Source: Eutypa lata
Lineage: Eukaryota; Ascomycota; Sordariomycetes; Xylariales; Diatrypaceae
DNA length: 64,000 bases
Assembly (NCBI GenBank): GCA_022661535.1
Contig: JAKULF010000008.1
Span: forward strand, 124,001 to 188,000
Direction of reading: 5' to 3'
Position 1 is the first letter of the stretch. The number at the start of each line of letters is the position of its first letter. This document shows positions 1 to 11,227 of the stretch, piece after piece. The notes below the pieces were generated by a model that had not been told where the DNA came from, searched no databases, and worked only from the letters and a program-made list of their open reading frames with translations. The translations under genes and the position numbers were made by a program.

Positions 1-27
1 TCATAGTGTAGCAGCAAACGACCCACC

Positions 28-1314
28 ATGGCTTATTCTATATTCGCAAAGGAGTGTTTCCGCAGATTACAGGATAGGCGAGCCGTCGACCTAGGAATTT
101 ATCAAGTCGAGGTTGATAGGGCATATAGAATGCTCGAAACATGTATGAAGCCTCCAGATCATGAATCAATTTACCTTTGGAATGAGCAAAGACATAAGCT
201 TTTAGACTTTTGGAAGGTCGAACGTGAGCGCGCCTATATTTCAGGCCTCAAGGTTCATGCGAATCGGGGTAGAGTTCAGCCCTCTGAGAAGCGATCAAGG
301 GACCAGGACGAGGAAGGTGTTGAACCGAACCTCAAGCGGCGACGAATGCGTCTATCAAAAATTACAGCATTCCAGCCGGCCTGCATACAACGGGATTACC
401 GCCGTCATCAGCCTATTCCTTCATTCCCTCGAATGGTGTATGCGAGTAAGGAACTCGAGAATTCTCCAGGAGCTTCGTTCAGACAAGGAGGTCTGGAAAC
501 GTTGCGCCTAGTACGCTCCTATCAATACATCCAAGACGGAAACGTCCAGAGGCTTTGGCAAGACAAGATAGACTCATTGTGCAAACACCCTAAAGCATCC
601 AATGTTGCCAAAATCAGGGCAGAGCTTCCAAGGACACGAGGGAAAGTCCGGAAAGCGCTTCCGAAGCGGCGCCCTATTCTATGCTGGCGGACGGACAACA
701 GGATCTTCACAGAAATGAAGCGCAAGTCGAAGCAAGGGGAATACAGCAGTGTTCCAAGTGAACTTTGTCATAAGGATGATATTCCAGCCATCCGTCGAAT
801 ATATTCCGCAAATCAGGCATCTAAGCCTGGGACCCTCCAGTCTTGGATCATACTAGATGAACAAGACACCCGACGTTTTAAGATCCTCAGCTGCCTCAGT
901 AATTACGAATGGCTAGATCTAACTACTATCGACTACGTTATACAACAAATATCATCCGAGACCTCTGCTGACCAACTTCTTTCCCGACTTGATGGTTTAG
1001 AAACGGAGGGGAGCCTCCACCGTGGAGAGCCTGAAGCATCGGTGGATACGGGTATAGATGACAGATTGATCGAGACGTCTCCGCTCGATGTCAGTTCTAG
1101 CGACCATGTAAATTCGTGGATCACAAAGACCCCTCGCGCTCAGGTAAGCCTACGAGAAGCCATGTTATACTTCAGACGTAGAAACATTGTTTGTCGAACT
1201 TTCTCTAATGAATGCACAAAATACTTACACAATAGGATCCATAAAGAACGGGCTTTCAACCAGGACTTACTTAGTAGTACGGAAATGTTCCTTGGTCTGG
1301 TACGTAAACACTAA
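28..1314 (+). CDS. Hypothetical protein, 428 aa, basic
   Basis: I do not recognise this protein. It is a single open frame of 428 codons starting at an ATG in a reasonable context (ccaccATGG) 28 bases into the window. The N-terminal ~80 residues are charged and look helical. A bipartite, nuclear-localisation-like basic stretch (KRSRDQDEEG...LKRRRMR) lies near residues 88-107, and more Lys/Arg-rich segments follow to about residue 240. The last ~150 residues are acidic to neutral. There is no signal peptide or membrane segment. An unspliced frame of this length is unlikely by chance, but an intron or an upstream exon outside the window cannot be excluded. Its 3' end faces the 3' end of the minus-strand gene at 1533-3050, so the pair is convergent. 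Confidence 0.55.
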   Translation: MAYSIFAKECFRRLQDRRAVDLGIYQVEVDRAYRMLETCMKPPDHESIYLWNEQRHKLLDFWKVERERAYISGLKVHANRGRVQPSEKRSRDQDEEGVEPNLKRRRMRLSKITAFQPACIQRDYRRHQPIPSFPRMVYASKELENSPGASFRQGGLETLRLVRSYQYIQDGNVQRLWQDKIDSLCKHPKASNVAKIRAELPRTRGKVRKALPKRRPILCWRTDNRIFTEMKRKSKQGEYSSVPSELCHKDDIPAIRRIYSANQASKPGTLQSWIILDEQDTRRFKILSCLSNYEWLDLTTIDYVIQQISSETSADQLLSRLDGLETEGSLHRGEPEASVDTGIDDRLIETSPLDVSSSDHVNSWITKTPRAQVSLREAMLYFRRRNIVCRTFSNECTKYLHNRIHKERAFNQDLLSSTEMFLGLVRKH

Positions 1315-1532
1315 AGAGAATGGTTCAAACGTTTATATACAATAACGTAATTATATGTCATTCTTGCACGGCTCTCTATCCTGCGTATGAATTCTTCCAA
1401 GTATGGGCTAACTCTTCTTTACCATTCAACTAGAAACGTTAAGACTTTGATCCAAGTCGAGTTTCGAAATTTTCTTCCTTGTTTCTTAAGTTTACATAGA
1501 TGTTCGCTATATTTAAAGCACACCCTAATGCA

Positions 1533-3050
1533 CTAGGCAGCCAGGATATCATCAGGTGTACCATCATCGCTATCATTCGCTTCCAAAACATCGCTGTCAT
1601 CATCACCATTAGTAGCAACGTTACTACCACCGTCACTATCACTATCTCCAGACTCGCTTATTTCAGATTCGCTTGTTTCAGTTTCGCTTGTTTCAGTTTC
1701 AACTTCTCCAGAGAATATGGCCTTAAATCGGGAAGCATCTAATTGGAATACAAGAGTTAGTGTAAAAGAAATTAATCATGTAGGTATGTTCTCTGAAGAC
1801 TTACCGTTGGTGTGTATGAAAAAGACCTCGAATGCTTCAGCCCGTCCACTTATCTGATTTTGAGGATTGTACTCTGGGCAGAAAACGTAAGGTCTAACTT
1901 CTCGAATCCACACTTTATGTCTGGACTTTCGGAGTACGAAACTCCCCTCACCAGAGGGGCCAAATGGAGCTTTTTGAATAAGCTTCAATCCCCAAGACTA
2001 GTGATCGGTGCGAGTACTTACGGAATGCTGTCCATACAGGAACTTCCTGTAGAGAATCGTCCAAAGCTACGACATGAAGTCGCTGGTGACCGGTACCAAT
2101 ATCTTGTTTAATGTACAGCTTATGCGGAAACCCATCATCTACAATTTTTCTAATGCAATAGTAGAAGATAGATTCGATTAGGCTGTGAATCTCCAATAGT
2201 TACATCACACATTTTGTAATAGGAGAGCAACTTACGCAGAAAACAAAGTCCGCTCTTTTTCTATCCACAGTTCCCGAAAGCTCGTGGCCTGAGATGAGGA
2301 GTACCGATACTTCAATGAAAGAAAAGTGCAATGAAATAGCACCAATTCTAGCAAACATATGTTAGAGAAAGCCTAGGCTTAGATTTAACCCTGGATGTAT
2401 CCGTCGCAGGTAGGTTAATTGAGCAATTACAGACCTTCTAGTGTGTTATATCGTAGGGTCAACCAAGGTAGGACGCATTGACCTATCTCGTCCCATCTCG
2501 ACAATGTTATTATGTCGGCTGTGCTGCGGCAAATAGACAATTCTTGACAGCCTTGAATCGACACTTTGGTTGAAGTTCCTTCACTCGAACGCAGGACACT
2601 CGAACGCAGGAGGAGGTGACATTCTCCATCATCATGCACGAAAGCCACCAGGCTTCGAGAACCGTTCATTAATGGTCTGAACATTTATTAGTTGCTGGAA
2701 GTCCCAAATTAAATGTCCAAATATGTGTGGCTGTAGTAAGGGGGGCTGCTAGAGGTAGTACGCACCTGCAGAAGAAAACTTGTGCATCAGACAATATTCT
2801 AAGATCATCAAGTTCGATGACTGGTCCAAAGCTTTCACAACTAAGTGATCGTTAATTCTCAGATGAAGGCCCATGACAAGGAAACAATGATATTCGCAAC
2901 CTACTGAGGAACACTCAATACATTAATCTTTGTCTCGGCCAATGGAGGAGAAGAAAATATCTTCGTTGCCCAGTGTGAGGCTACTTGATGAAACAGCGTA
3001 GCATCTATTGAGACTGGGGGCATCACTGATGGAGGCGCTAGCATATACAT
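1533..3050 (-). CDS. Uncharacterised protein, seven exons, acidic C-terminus
   Basis: I do not recognise the family. Seven exons join in frame: 3050-2905, 2840-2766, 2676-2431, 2347-2236, 2190-2022, 1969-1805 and 1738-1533. Introns are 45-89 bp, several with GTAAGT or GTAGGT donors and branch-like CTAAC/CTAAT motifs. Total length is 1119 nt (372 aa). The middle is a globular mix of strands and helices (RSLVAFVHDDG, RWDEIGQCVLPWL, KHKVWIREVRPY-like segments). The last ~50 residues are a Ser/Glu/Asp-rich acidic tail (ETETSETETSESE, then SDSD repeats). The start is uncertain: Met codons lie at 3050 and 3023, and an acceptor-like TAG near 3042 would allow an upstream exon. The C2H2 gene ends only 118 bp upstream on the same strand, so the two could be parts of one gene, but I found no donor in the matching phase. 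Confidence 0.6.
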
Positions 3051-3168
3051 GTAAGCAAATATATATGCAGTGTAGATCAGCACACACATACGAAGATACA
3101 ATGAGACTCTCAATAGTAGGATGTTATCTCGGATTTTTTCAAGTGCTCTCATATCAAACTGGGAAACT

Positions 3169-5302
3169 CTATATGGAATTAGCACACACTGCCAACAGTG
3201 TAACAGCATATTCATACCTTAACAGTGAGCATAGTAGTATGTCAAGATATTCGTGGTACATGAGAAAGCGGCTAATTGGATTAGTTACAGGGATATTATG
3301 GATCATGACGTCACGTATCATTACCCAACCTATATCCGTTGCAAGGTCTTCAGGCAAGAACAATTCCATTTCTTGTAAAGTTCTGGAGAGACACGGAAGA
3401 ATAGTGTTGAGGTGATAGAATAACCAATCATCCAAAAGTACACGCCGACAATAAATCAAAGCGTGATCGGCTAGGTGGTGCAGTAAGAAGCTACAACTGC
3501 TAACCTCTTTAAGAAGTGTATCAATAGCAGCATAAAGCTCTTGAGAATAAACCCTTTCTGGCAGTGAGTCGCGGATGTGTATAAGAATCGACCCAGTTGC
3601 GTGAAACATTTCAGCTTTGTGAAAACATTCTCGGAGACAAGCAGTTAGTGATAGTTCTTCTTTTCCCTCACCAAGTTCAACCCGAATTCTTTGGGTTGCA
3701 TGGCTGGACGAAGTATTTTCCGGTTCGTTTTCAGACAATCTGGGAAGCGAGAATAGGGCTAGTTGTTGTAGGTGAAAAGTAACATGTCGCCGAAATGTTT
3801 GTGGCTCTACTACCAAAACTTCCTCCAGCCCATCTTTTGCACAATCATGCAGTTGGGTTTGTTCTTGGATTGTAACTTTCAAGGTATCAACCCATTCATC
3901 ACAGAAAGGACAATCCCTAGCGGGTATTGCTTTCAATGGATGTTGGCCAGCATTGGCTATTGTTGAAATCTGGTCAGGCTTCATCTCGGTATGATATGAC
4001 TCCACGTGGGCTACGAACCCTTTTCTGGTCATGAAGGGTCCTTCATCACAAACAATACACATCCATTCGCAGCGATGATGCGTCATTTCATGCTTGAACC
4101 AGGATTTGCTATCGCCAAAGTACTCGAAATCGCATTCATGTTTCCCGAGAGTGCAAGTATATGCCCTCAAGTCCCTATAGGCATGCTGTTTCCAGGCCTT
4201 TTCATGTTTAAATGACTTGATATTGCGACATAGAGGGCACTCAAAGGAAGCCATACCGTGGCTTACATCTGCGAGGCTTGGTAAATTAAGTATAGCCTCG
4301 CCTTCCACGTCTGCCAACGATGTGAATGTTGTTGATGACTGGACCTCATCATCGAGATTTTCATTGGCTGGTTGGAGTAATGAGACATCCAATGTAGATG
4401 CGTGTGTTGATTGGCGGGTATTCGCCATAGAAGAAGGTTGTTGAAGAAATGTAGCGACGGGTTGTTTGGCCATTGTTTGGTCTCCGGTATTGGCATTCTT
4501 ATCAAGTTTTGTGTCCCTCGTAACAGGCAAGGAAACTACATTATTCGGTGCCTTCCTACCTTCCGTACCTTCCGCTAAACGATCACGGTGTTCTCGGCAG
4601 TAGCGCAGGAATTGTCGCCGCTTTGTGTTAGCACGGCCCAGCCGCTCACAAAGCCATCGAAAATCAGGCCGAGATAATTTTGGATACCGTTCCGCCACGT
4701 AATTGATGTCAAACTGATCCAAAAACCCGTCTCGTTGGTCATTGAATGCTTTCGAAAAACGGTCGCGGGGTGTTGCCTTTCCGATGAGTATCGATATCCT
4801 TAGAAGGTTACGTATACTATCAGTTGCGACTTCAAGAATGTCAAAGGCTTCGCTTTTTGTTCCAACATCTGAATCTTGGTCATCGAACTCATTATCTTCG
4901 TTGACATACGAAGTTGTGGGTATAGTTCTGTTCTCCCTTGATCCATCGATGATTTCAGACACTGTTGCTAATAGTCAGCTTTGAGACATAAAGCACGAAT
5001 TCTTAAGACGTACAATCTTGAAGTGCCTCTATGAGCTCATCGAGTAACTCAGAAACTTCTTCCAGAAGTTCAGGCGCATCGGTAAGGCGCGATTCCAAAG
5101 ACAATTTCGATTCGGGGTTATGAGCTGCTCCAATGTTGCCAACCCAAAGCTTAAGCCTGTCTTGTGTGTCTATGACTGAGTCGGAGGAGATGCCTAACGC
5201 ATCGCTGGCGGGTTTCGAAGCAAAAAACCTGATGATATGGTTGTATTTGTTGCTAGTTTGCCTGACCTTATCGGCTACTGCAATAGGTGGTGTTAGGCTC
5301 AT
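3169..5302 (-). CDS. C2H2 zinc-finger-like protein with fungal helical N-terminal domain
   Basis: Two exons, 5302-5014 and 4967-3169, are joined across a 53-bp intron (GTACGT donor, CTGAC branch, TTAG acceptor) and give 695 aa. The N-terminal ~95 residues (RLKLWVGNIGAAH, then leucine-rich helices to LIEALQD) match the helical head common to a large ascomycete-only family of C2H2 proteins. Cys/His clusters lie in the middle: CPLC with a downstream KQH, CDFEYFGDSKSWFKHEMTHH, CIVCDEGPFMTRKGFVAHVESYH and CPFC. They end in the family signature RHVTFHLQQLALFSLPR. Several fingers have irregular spacing, so DNA binding is not assured. The last ~190 residues are helical and unassigned. Function is unknown; relatives are highly paralogous in filamentous fungi and often sit near STAND/NLR-type genes. 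Confidence 0.8.
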
Positions 5303-5562
5303 TTCATTTCATTGAGTTAATAGAATTGAGGTTTAAACATGTGGCCAGAGAACACATGCGGATAAGAGGGGAAGGTTCATTTTGAAGATGGTTGGTCTGC
5401 TCTGGTCATGTTACATCGGGTCGCGACTTAAGTAATGTAACCCCTCATTTCGGCATGCGTAGGTACTTAGCAATATCCAGTCTCCGCTGACGCACCTCCT
5501 CATTTTCCTGGACTGAAAACCGCCGAAGATTGTATTCCACTTGTCAGATTTCCCAGGAAAAG

Positions 5563-7504
5563 ATGTCAGGCTTTGAAGTGGCAGGACTCGTGTTGGGCGC
5601 ATTTCCAATTGTTATATCCGCACTCAAAAGCTACGAAGAGGTCGCCCGTAGAATGGGCTTCTGGTTCGAAATTAGATCCGAGTATCAGAAATGCTACCGC
5701 GAGCTCCGATTCCACCGTGTTACCTTCACTCGCAATCTCAAACAACTCCTTCTACCCCTCGGAGCCGATGAAGAGGAAGTAAAGCGACTATTGGCCAGCC
5801 CTGGTATAGAGAGTTGGAAAGGTAGCCCTGTTGCTGATGCTCTGGAGTTAAGACTTCACGACTCCTATTGCTTATACCTAGAAATCATCGAGGATATGAG
5901 CCATGTATTAGATCAATTGAACCAGCAGCTAGCTACCGATGCTAAGAATATACAATGCAAAGTTGCAGAGCAAAAGGTTAGTAACACCCACACACAACAT
6001 TCGCTACCCATCAACCCCAATTCCATAAGGAGTGATGTTGACTCAGCAAAGAATACAACGCGACCAGAAGAGACTATGAGATCAAAGATCAAGAAATCAT
6101 TGAAGGAGCAAAATCGAGAGTATCAAGTATATCGTGTCAAATTCAGCTTGGGAGAGAACACCCGAAAACGACTGTTCGAAGAGCTACAAACATATAATGA
6201 TCGTCTCGAAAAACTTCTATCCACAAGCGACATCGTTTCCACCTTGAACCAATCTACGCATAATGCTTTGAAAGCGACAAGCACCTCTATAGACTCCACT
6301 TTGTGCAAGTTTTGGTATTCAGCGGACAGACTTTACAGAGCACTCTTAGCTGCTTGGAATTGTGGCTGTTACCATCATCATCATGCACGGCTCATACTGC
6401 AGCATCGGATGTCAACGAAGGAGAAAGAATTCTCCCTTATACTCGACTCAGATCTTTCCCAGGGGAGTCAGGAGTGGCCAAGGTGCAAAATGAAAATTGA
6501 GGAGAAAGAGACCCTAGAAACCTCTTCGAGAGAGCTAGCAATAAGTAAGACGGCGATGCCAACTTTTACACCCAACCACAAGAGTACAATGCAAGGACAA
6601 ACTACAATATCTAGGGGGAATGTAAACGACATTCGAAAGAGGTCTACACAGATGAAAAGACAATTGTAAGTTAATAGGGTTATGGAATGTGCTGTTAAGC
6701 TAAAGCCATACTAGGATACCTACTGTTACCCTCACGGTACCCGCAGAGAAGTCACAACCCGCTTTAGAGGATATGGCGGGGTCCATAACGAAAGACAAAC
6801 GCATCAGTAGCCTATGCAGTATACTTTCAGAGAATATAAGTCGAGGAGACTGTATAGGATACTTTGAAGATGAAGATCGCCGATACTTTGTTCATCCACA
6901 CATAACAGAAGATTTGCAAAACGGATTGGCACCAATATCTCTGGGCCATATCCTACAGGGGGAAGCTGGCCCTCCATTAACACGCAGGCAGAGATACTCC
7001 CTAGCGTTGATACTAGCATCATCATTCATTCAGCTCAGAGATACGCCTTGGATCAGTCTACCGTGGAACAAGTACAAAATTATGTTTCCCCTGCAGAAAG
7101 ACAACCAGGCATTGATTATGCTGAATGAAGTGTCTATCGCCAAAGACTTCACCACCGAGCCAGACGCTCTTCCAGCCATCTCAGCCCAGGGAGACGTCAA
7201 TGGACTGGACTCACTCGGCGTCATTCTTATCGAACTCTGCTTCGGTCAAACGATCGAAAATCACCCCTCGCGGAAAAGGCTACCACAGGGAGATAACGAA
7301 TCCCTCAAGGCAACATACGACTTTGTAGCAGCTCTCGAATGGCTTAAAGATGTCAATGACGAGGCCGGTGAGGACTACGCGGACGCTGTGGAATGGTGTC
7401 TTAGTAAATGCAGAGTCCTATCGAGTGGTAAAGAGTGGAGGAAAGAAATGTTGCAACACGTCATCATCCCCATTGAAAGATGCTCTAAGTACCTAAGTAG
7501 GTGA
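5563..7504 (+). CDS. DUF7580 family protein (HeLo-like helical N-terminus, kinase-like C-terminus)
   Basis: Two exons, 5563-6665 and 6715-7504, give 630 aa. The 49-bp intron has a GTAAGT donor and a CTAG acceptor. I chose the ATG at 5563 (MSGFEVAGLVLGAFP) over the upstream in-frame ATG because this is the conserved family start. Residues 1 to ~150 are a helical bundle resembling the HeLo-like/prion-inhibition N-terminal domain. A long helical, charged middle follows (YQVYRVKFSLGE, then LFEELQTYNDRLEKLL). The C-terminal third (LCSILSEN, IGYFEDEDRRYFVHP, LGVILIELCFGQ, then EWCLSKC) has the divergent protein-kinase-like fold named DUF7580; I do not see the canonical VAIK or HRD catalytic motifs. 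Such proteins are abundant and uncharacterised in moulds, and a role in allorecognition or cell death is only an inference from the N-terminal domain. Confidence 0.82.
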
Positions 7505-7923
7505 CATGGGAACATGAAGGGACGAAACTTTGATGTTATGAAGAGATGTATCACAGGTTTGCAGGTTCGTCTCGGATCTCAGGACGTTTGAGTATATATT
7601 AATGGACCTAAATACCGTACTCACCCCGGAGCCTCATGTTTTCCAGGTCCAAGACGTTTAAACAAACCGTCGATCCCTTCTATCTTCTCTTTCTTCTCTC
7701 GAAACTGGTGGTTATCCGCACTATCGAATGTCATAACCATGTTGTGAATTTGAACGCATGTTATGATTTTCCGTAACGTACAGCGAATTATAATTTAATA
7801 CTTCGTGATAGTAACGTCAGCGGAACGTCTGGGAGGCTTCATTGGTTACTACCCAATACATCTTTTTGATCCAACCCCGATTCCCCGGGTTCCATATCAA
7901 CCCCCTGTCGGTGCCCTAATGAT
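7505..7923. other. Intergenic, no gene seen
   Basis: This is 419 bp between the convergent ends of the DUF7580 and F-box genes. I see no coding frame, repeat or RNA gene. Confidence 0.6.
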
Positions 7924-8988
7924 CTAAAACAACACCTTATATAGTACGCAGAACTCCTCGATGGTGGCTGGCAACGTCCAGGTCATGTAGTTTAGAATGG
8001 ACTTAGCTTCATCGCCATCATGCATGACTCGGCCATATCGAAGCATCACTGACCGTAACTTCGAGAACGCCATGAATGATTCGACGAGGTCGTCGTCCGG
8101 GTCAAGGACGTACTCCAGGAAAAGGGATCGGAGCGTTCGATGGTGGCCGTGGTATTCCAGTAGGCCCACCACCTCGTTTGGTGACACCGCGTCGAATCCT
8201 CCACGTCCAGGAACCATAACCGGTATGTAGAGGAAATGAGATAGTCCACCGCAAAATGAGACCAACCGATCCATGTAAACAAACGGTAGTCGACAATTCC
8301 GCACCGAGAGGTGGGTCAGGGATTCCAACGACATGTTCCGCGAGAAAGCATCGCATTTCGTTAACGACAATGTCTCGATATTTCCTGCTCTTTCTAAAAG
8401 TCCGAAAACGTTGCCCAGGTCGAAGTCGTCGTCTCGGCCTTTAAGGACGACATGTTTGAGCTCTGGTAGCTTCACGTCCGATCTGGCACTCTCAAGCACA
8501 GTCCATTCCTCAGCCGATGAAACAGCTAGTTCGAGGCGCTTAACGCGGGTCAAGTTGATAAGCAGGAGTTGGATCAGGATCTCGACTCTCGATTCAATGA
8601 TGTACGACTGTTCACTGTCCGGGTCCACAGGATTGTACCAATTCTTGGGCAAGATGAAACCCGCCGACTGCGCTCCTCGAGCTAACAGAGATCCTCCATC
8701 TTCCTCGTTAATCGTTCTCATATCATCGTGGACGTTTCCAATCTTGATCTGCAAGGTTAATTCGGCAAGATCTTTGTGAGCCAGTGCGGTTCTCGTGAGG
8801 TATGCCAGGTTGTGGATCTTGATAGATTCGAGAGATATCTGATAGTACAGATACGGTTGTGCTATCTTATATAGCCAACGTGAGGTGAGGCAAAGGGCGG
8901 CTAGGGAGGTTTGGCCTGCTTTACCGGCGTTGTCGTAGGTAAGGTTCCTACAGATTTGCTTGACAATCTCTACCGGCAGATCCTTCAT
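7924..8988 (-). CDS. F-box protein
   Basis: A single-exon frame encodes 354 aa. The N-terminal 45 residues form an F-box (MKDLPVEIVKQICRNL, then LAALCLTSRWLYKIAQPYLY). This domain normally binds Skp1 and recruits substrates to an SCF ubiquitin ligase. The rest contains irregular leucine-rich segments (LAELTLQIKIG, VKRLELAVSSAEE, IETLSLTKCDAF, LTHLSVRNCRL), fitting a degenerate LRR substrate-binding domain as in many fungal F-box proteins. There is no signal peptide or membrane segment. The substrate is unknown. The ATG at 8988 is the only sensible start because the F-box begins immediately after it. Confidence 0.85.
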   Translation of the reverse strand: MKDLPVEIVKQICRNLTYDNAGKAGQTSLAALCLTSRWLYKIAQPYLYYQISLESIKIHNLAYLTRTALAHKDLAELTLQIKIGNVHDDMRTINEEDGGSLLARGAQSAGFILPKNWYNPVDPDSEQSYIIESRVEILIQLLLINLTRVKRLELAVSSAEEWTVLESARSDVKLPELKHVVLKGRDDDFDLGNVFGLLERAGNIETLSLTKCDAFSRNMSLESLTHLSVRNCRLPFVYMDRLVSFCGGLSHFLYIPVMVPGRGGFDAVSPNEVVGLLEYHGHHRTLRSLFLEYVLDPDDDLVESFMAFSKLRSVMLRYGRVMHDGDEAKSILNYMTWTLPATIEEFCVLYKVLF

Positions 8989-9552
8989 CTTGGGCGAGGG
9001 TCATAATAGGTCGTGATACAGGATGACTTGGTGGAACTGAAGAAAATGGCTGTGGTATTCGACCTCTCGTTAGGTGTCGTATGATGAGGATTTTTGAATG
9101 GTGTGAACACTTCGAAATGTTGAGAATATAAGAAAACCACCCTGTATATAGAGAAGTCGGTATATATTGAAGCAGGTTGGAAATGTATTAAGTGCGAACA
9201 ACGCCGGTTCTCTGTTATTTTGGAGGTATCGTGGGAGTGTACTCATTGGTGAACTGGACAATGTACGAAGTACAGACCAGAGTGAAGAGGCTGCAAAACT
9301 TGCTGTTTCTTTTGGGTGAGGGGAGAGTAAAAGTCTGGTGTCAATGTGGTGTACTGAATGGTTGTTGGTTGATTTAGCTGCCAGGTTTCAATTTGAGTAA
9401 TTTGGTAATGTACGATTCAGGACCTGGTTGTCACGAAATTAGTACATATATAACCCCGAAGAAATACATTGCTGTACTAACTTGTAACTGCCAATAAGAT
9501 GTACGCTCATGAACCACGCATTAGTACACTTCTCGTGTGCACCACCGTATTG
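8989..9552. other. Intergenic, no gene seen
   Basis: This region is upstream of the F-box gene and downstream of the aldo-keto reductase remnant. Small open frames here have no recognisable motif. The AT-rich stretch near 9110-9190 may belong to the F-box promoter or 5' UTR, but this is not shown. Confidence 0.5.
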
Positions 9553-10010
9553 TTACACTCCAATTGACAGAATAGACATATTTGTTTGAATTTCAGCTAT
9601 TTCCTCATCTGTTAGACGTGAAGCTTCAATATTTTCAATTACACGCTCATCTTGAGTAGAACCCGGGATTGGAGGGCAGCGTGTAATGGAACTCTTCTGA
9701 GGGTTTGATGAGCTGAGGGAACTTACCTGTGAGCCAGACTTACCTAGTAGGGCTGTATGTAGCGACCTTAATACCAACTGTGCGCGCGTTGGACTACTAG
9801 TTGACACTTTTTGACTTGCCCAACTTCTCTGGGACTACATACGTTTATGACATGTGTCTATGATGCCATTCCGAGGACGATCAGATGTGAATGAGCTCAG
9901 CTCAATCTCAACAGCCAAGATGTCCCACCCAATATTTTGGTAGCCTCGTCGATATATGCTCGTATGCATTCCGAGCTACGGTCAGGTTTGTCCTTAATCC
10001 GAAGGTACCT
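9553..10010 (-). pseudogene. Aldo-keto reductase remnant
   Basis: Three separated pieces on the minus strand match successive parts of aldo/keto reductases (NADPH-dependent oxidoreductases of the yakc/pyridoxal-reductase type). Around 9910-9995 the reading SSECIRAYIDEATKILGG matches the family's SPESIRASVDNALKILGG region. Around 9850-9915 AVEIELSSFTSDRPRNGIID matches the strand before the YSPLGRG loop, which itself follows in another frame. At 9570-9665 PPIPGSTQDERVIENIEAS and LTDEEIAEI match the C-terminal cofactor-binding segment. The pieces are in different frames, the stretch between the last two is shortened, and no N-terminal catalytic segment is visible. This is a decayed copy that cannot make a working enzyme. 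Confidence 0.6.
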
Positions 10011-11227
10011 TTGATACTGTGAATGGCCTTACTAGCGTTCACTTAATACTCTTTGAAGTAGTACTTGAGTAAGTGTAGTGAGTTTGCTTCAGGTGTGCCG
10101 TAGTGAATGTCCTATACGCAAGTCAGTCTCACCCGCCTAATCGTTATTCAGTTGTTTATAAACAGCAGGAGTTCCAGACTGGATGCAATATATGCACGTC
10201 AGTCTCACCCGCCTAATCCGTCATCAATACATACGCAGCAGGATATATAGGGGCGTTCATCGGGGTGCTATTATTCATTCCAATGTCACTTACCACCCCG
10301 GAGACTAGAACCGTTCTCCAAAGTTGCTTTTTAGAACATTCATGGCAATGTGATATTCAATAACTGCCCACGGCTTTGTTAACCCTGGTGTAGATAAAGT
10401 TGAGGGCAACTACACGCGAGTAATAACACATATGCCTTTGTCATTTGACTGTAGACAAACGACGACTCACCTAATATGCTGAACTTAACAGGGCATATGG
10501 CATTTTTGTCGATAATAGTGCGAGTTTCGTTATGTTAACTTGTGGTGAAAAGATTTCAGGGCCAAAGAGATGAAGATATGGACAGAAAATGAGAGATGAG
10601 TTCAAGTACAGTTCGTAATGATACTTCGGAGACGGTGAGGCATTCGAAGATAACATAAAGCAGTGTAGGACTTCCTTTATCCCCGTAGTCGATTATGAAA
10701 GAAGTGACGCCGTTTGCTGTTTCTATCTTAGAGTATGCCTTTAATTCCGTTCATGACCCCGTTCAGGGCGGGTGCTATCTTGACCACGGATCCGATCATA
10801 CCCGCCCCACGAAAGCCTGACTTACAGGTCCTGTACGGTGCAGGTTTACAGGTTGTTTCCAATATCAAAGGTTGCCCATTGTGCCGACAGGATAACGGTC
10901 TAAAGCTCAAATTATCCCCATAGCTTAACTCTTCCCAGCTAGGGACTGTTACATAGGGAAAGCTTCATGAAATCAGCGGACACACATAATAATAAAAGAT
11001 TTTGTAGGCCTCAATGCAATTATATTCAGCCACCAGGGTTATGGGATCAAGAACTACTGTCCAAGTTACTGTAATAAACCCCTTGATGGTTTGAGTGGAA
11101 CGCCGCGTCACTCGATTCCACTAGCACTTAGTACTTGAGGATAAAACTACTTATAGTCGAAGTGAACTTGAGTAGCCTACTTCTACTGCATTATCGAACT
11201 TGTTCTCACTTATACATTGGCAGCTTT
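10011..11227. other. Gene-poor stretch with a short direct repeat
   Basis: I see no supportable coding region. Small overlapping frames on both strands near 10730-10920 have no family signature. The stretch contains the direct repeat annotated at 10122-10218. Confidence 0.5.
10122..10218. repeat. Pair of 21-bp direct repeats
   Basis: Identical 21-bp copies lie at 10122-10142 and 10198-10218, 76 bp apart start to start. Each contains the core CAGTCTCACCCGCCTAAT. The sequence between them is unique, so this is either a two-unit tandem array or a trace of a small duplication. Confidence 0.7.

Noticed and set aside
3041..3218. Fusion of the C2H2 gene with the downstream seven-exon gene through an intron from GTATGA (3217) to CTAG (3042)
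   Set aside because: The donor phase does not match the acceptor phase; the join would run into a stop in the next exon.
10728..10923. Overlapping 60-aa frames on both strands
   Set aside because: Short, no start context or family motif, and equally open on both strands, so chance is likely.
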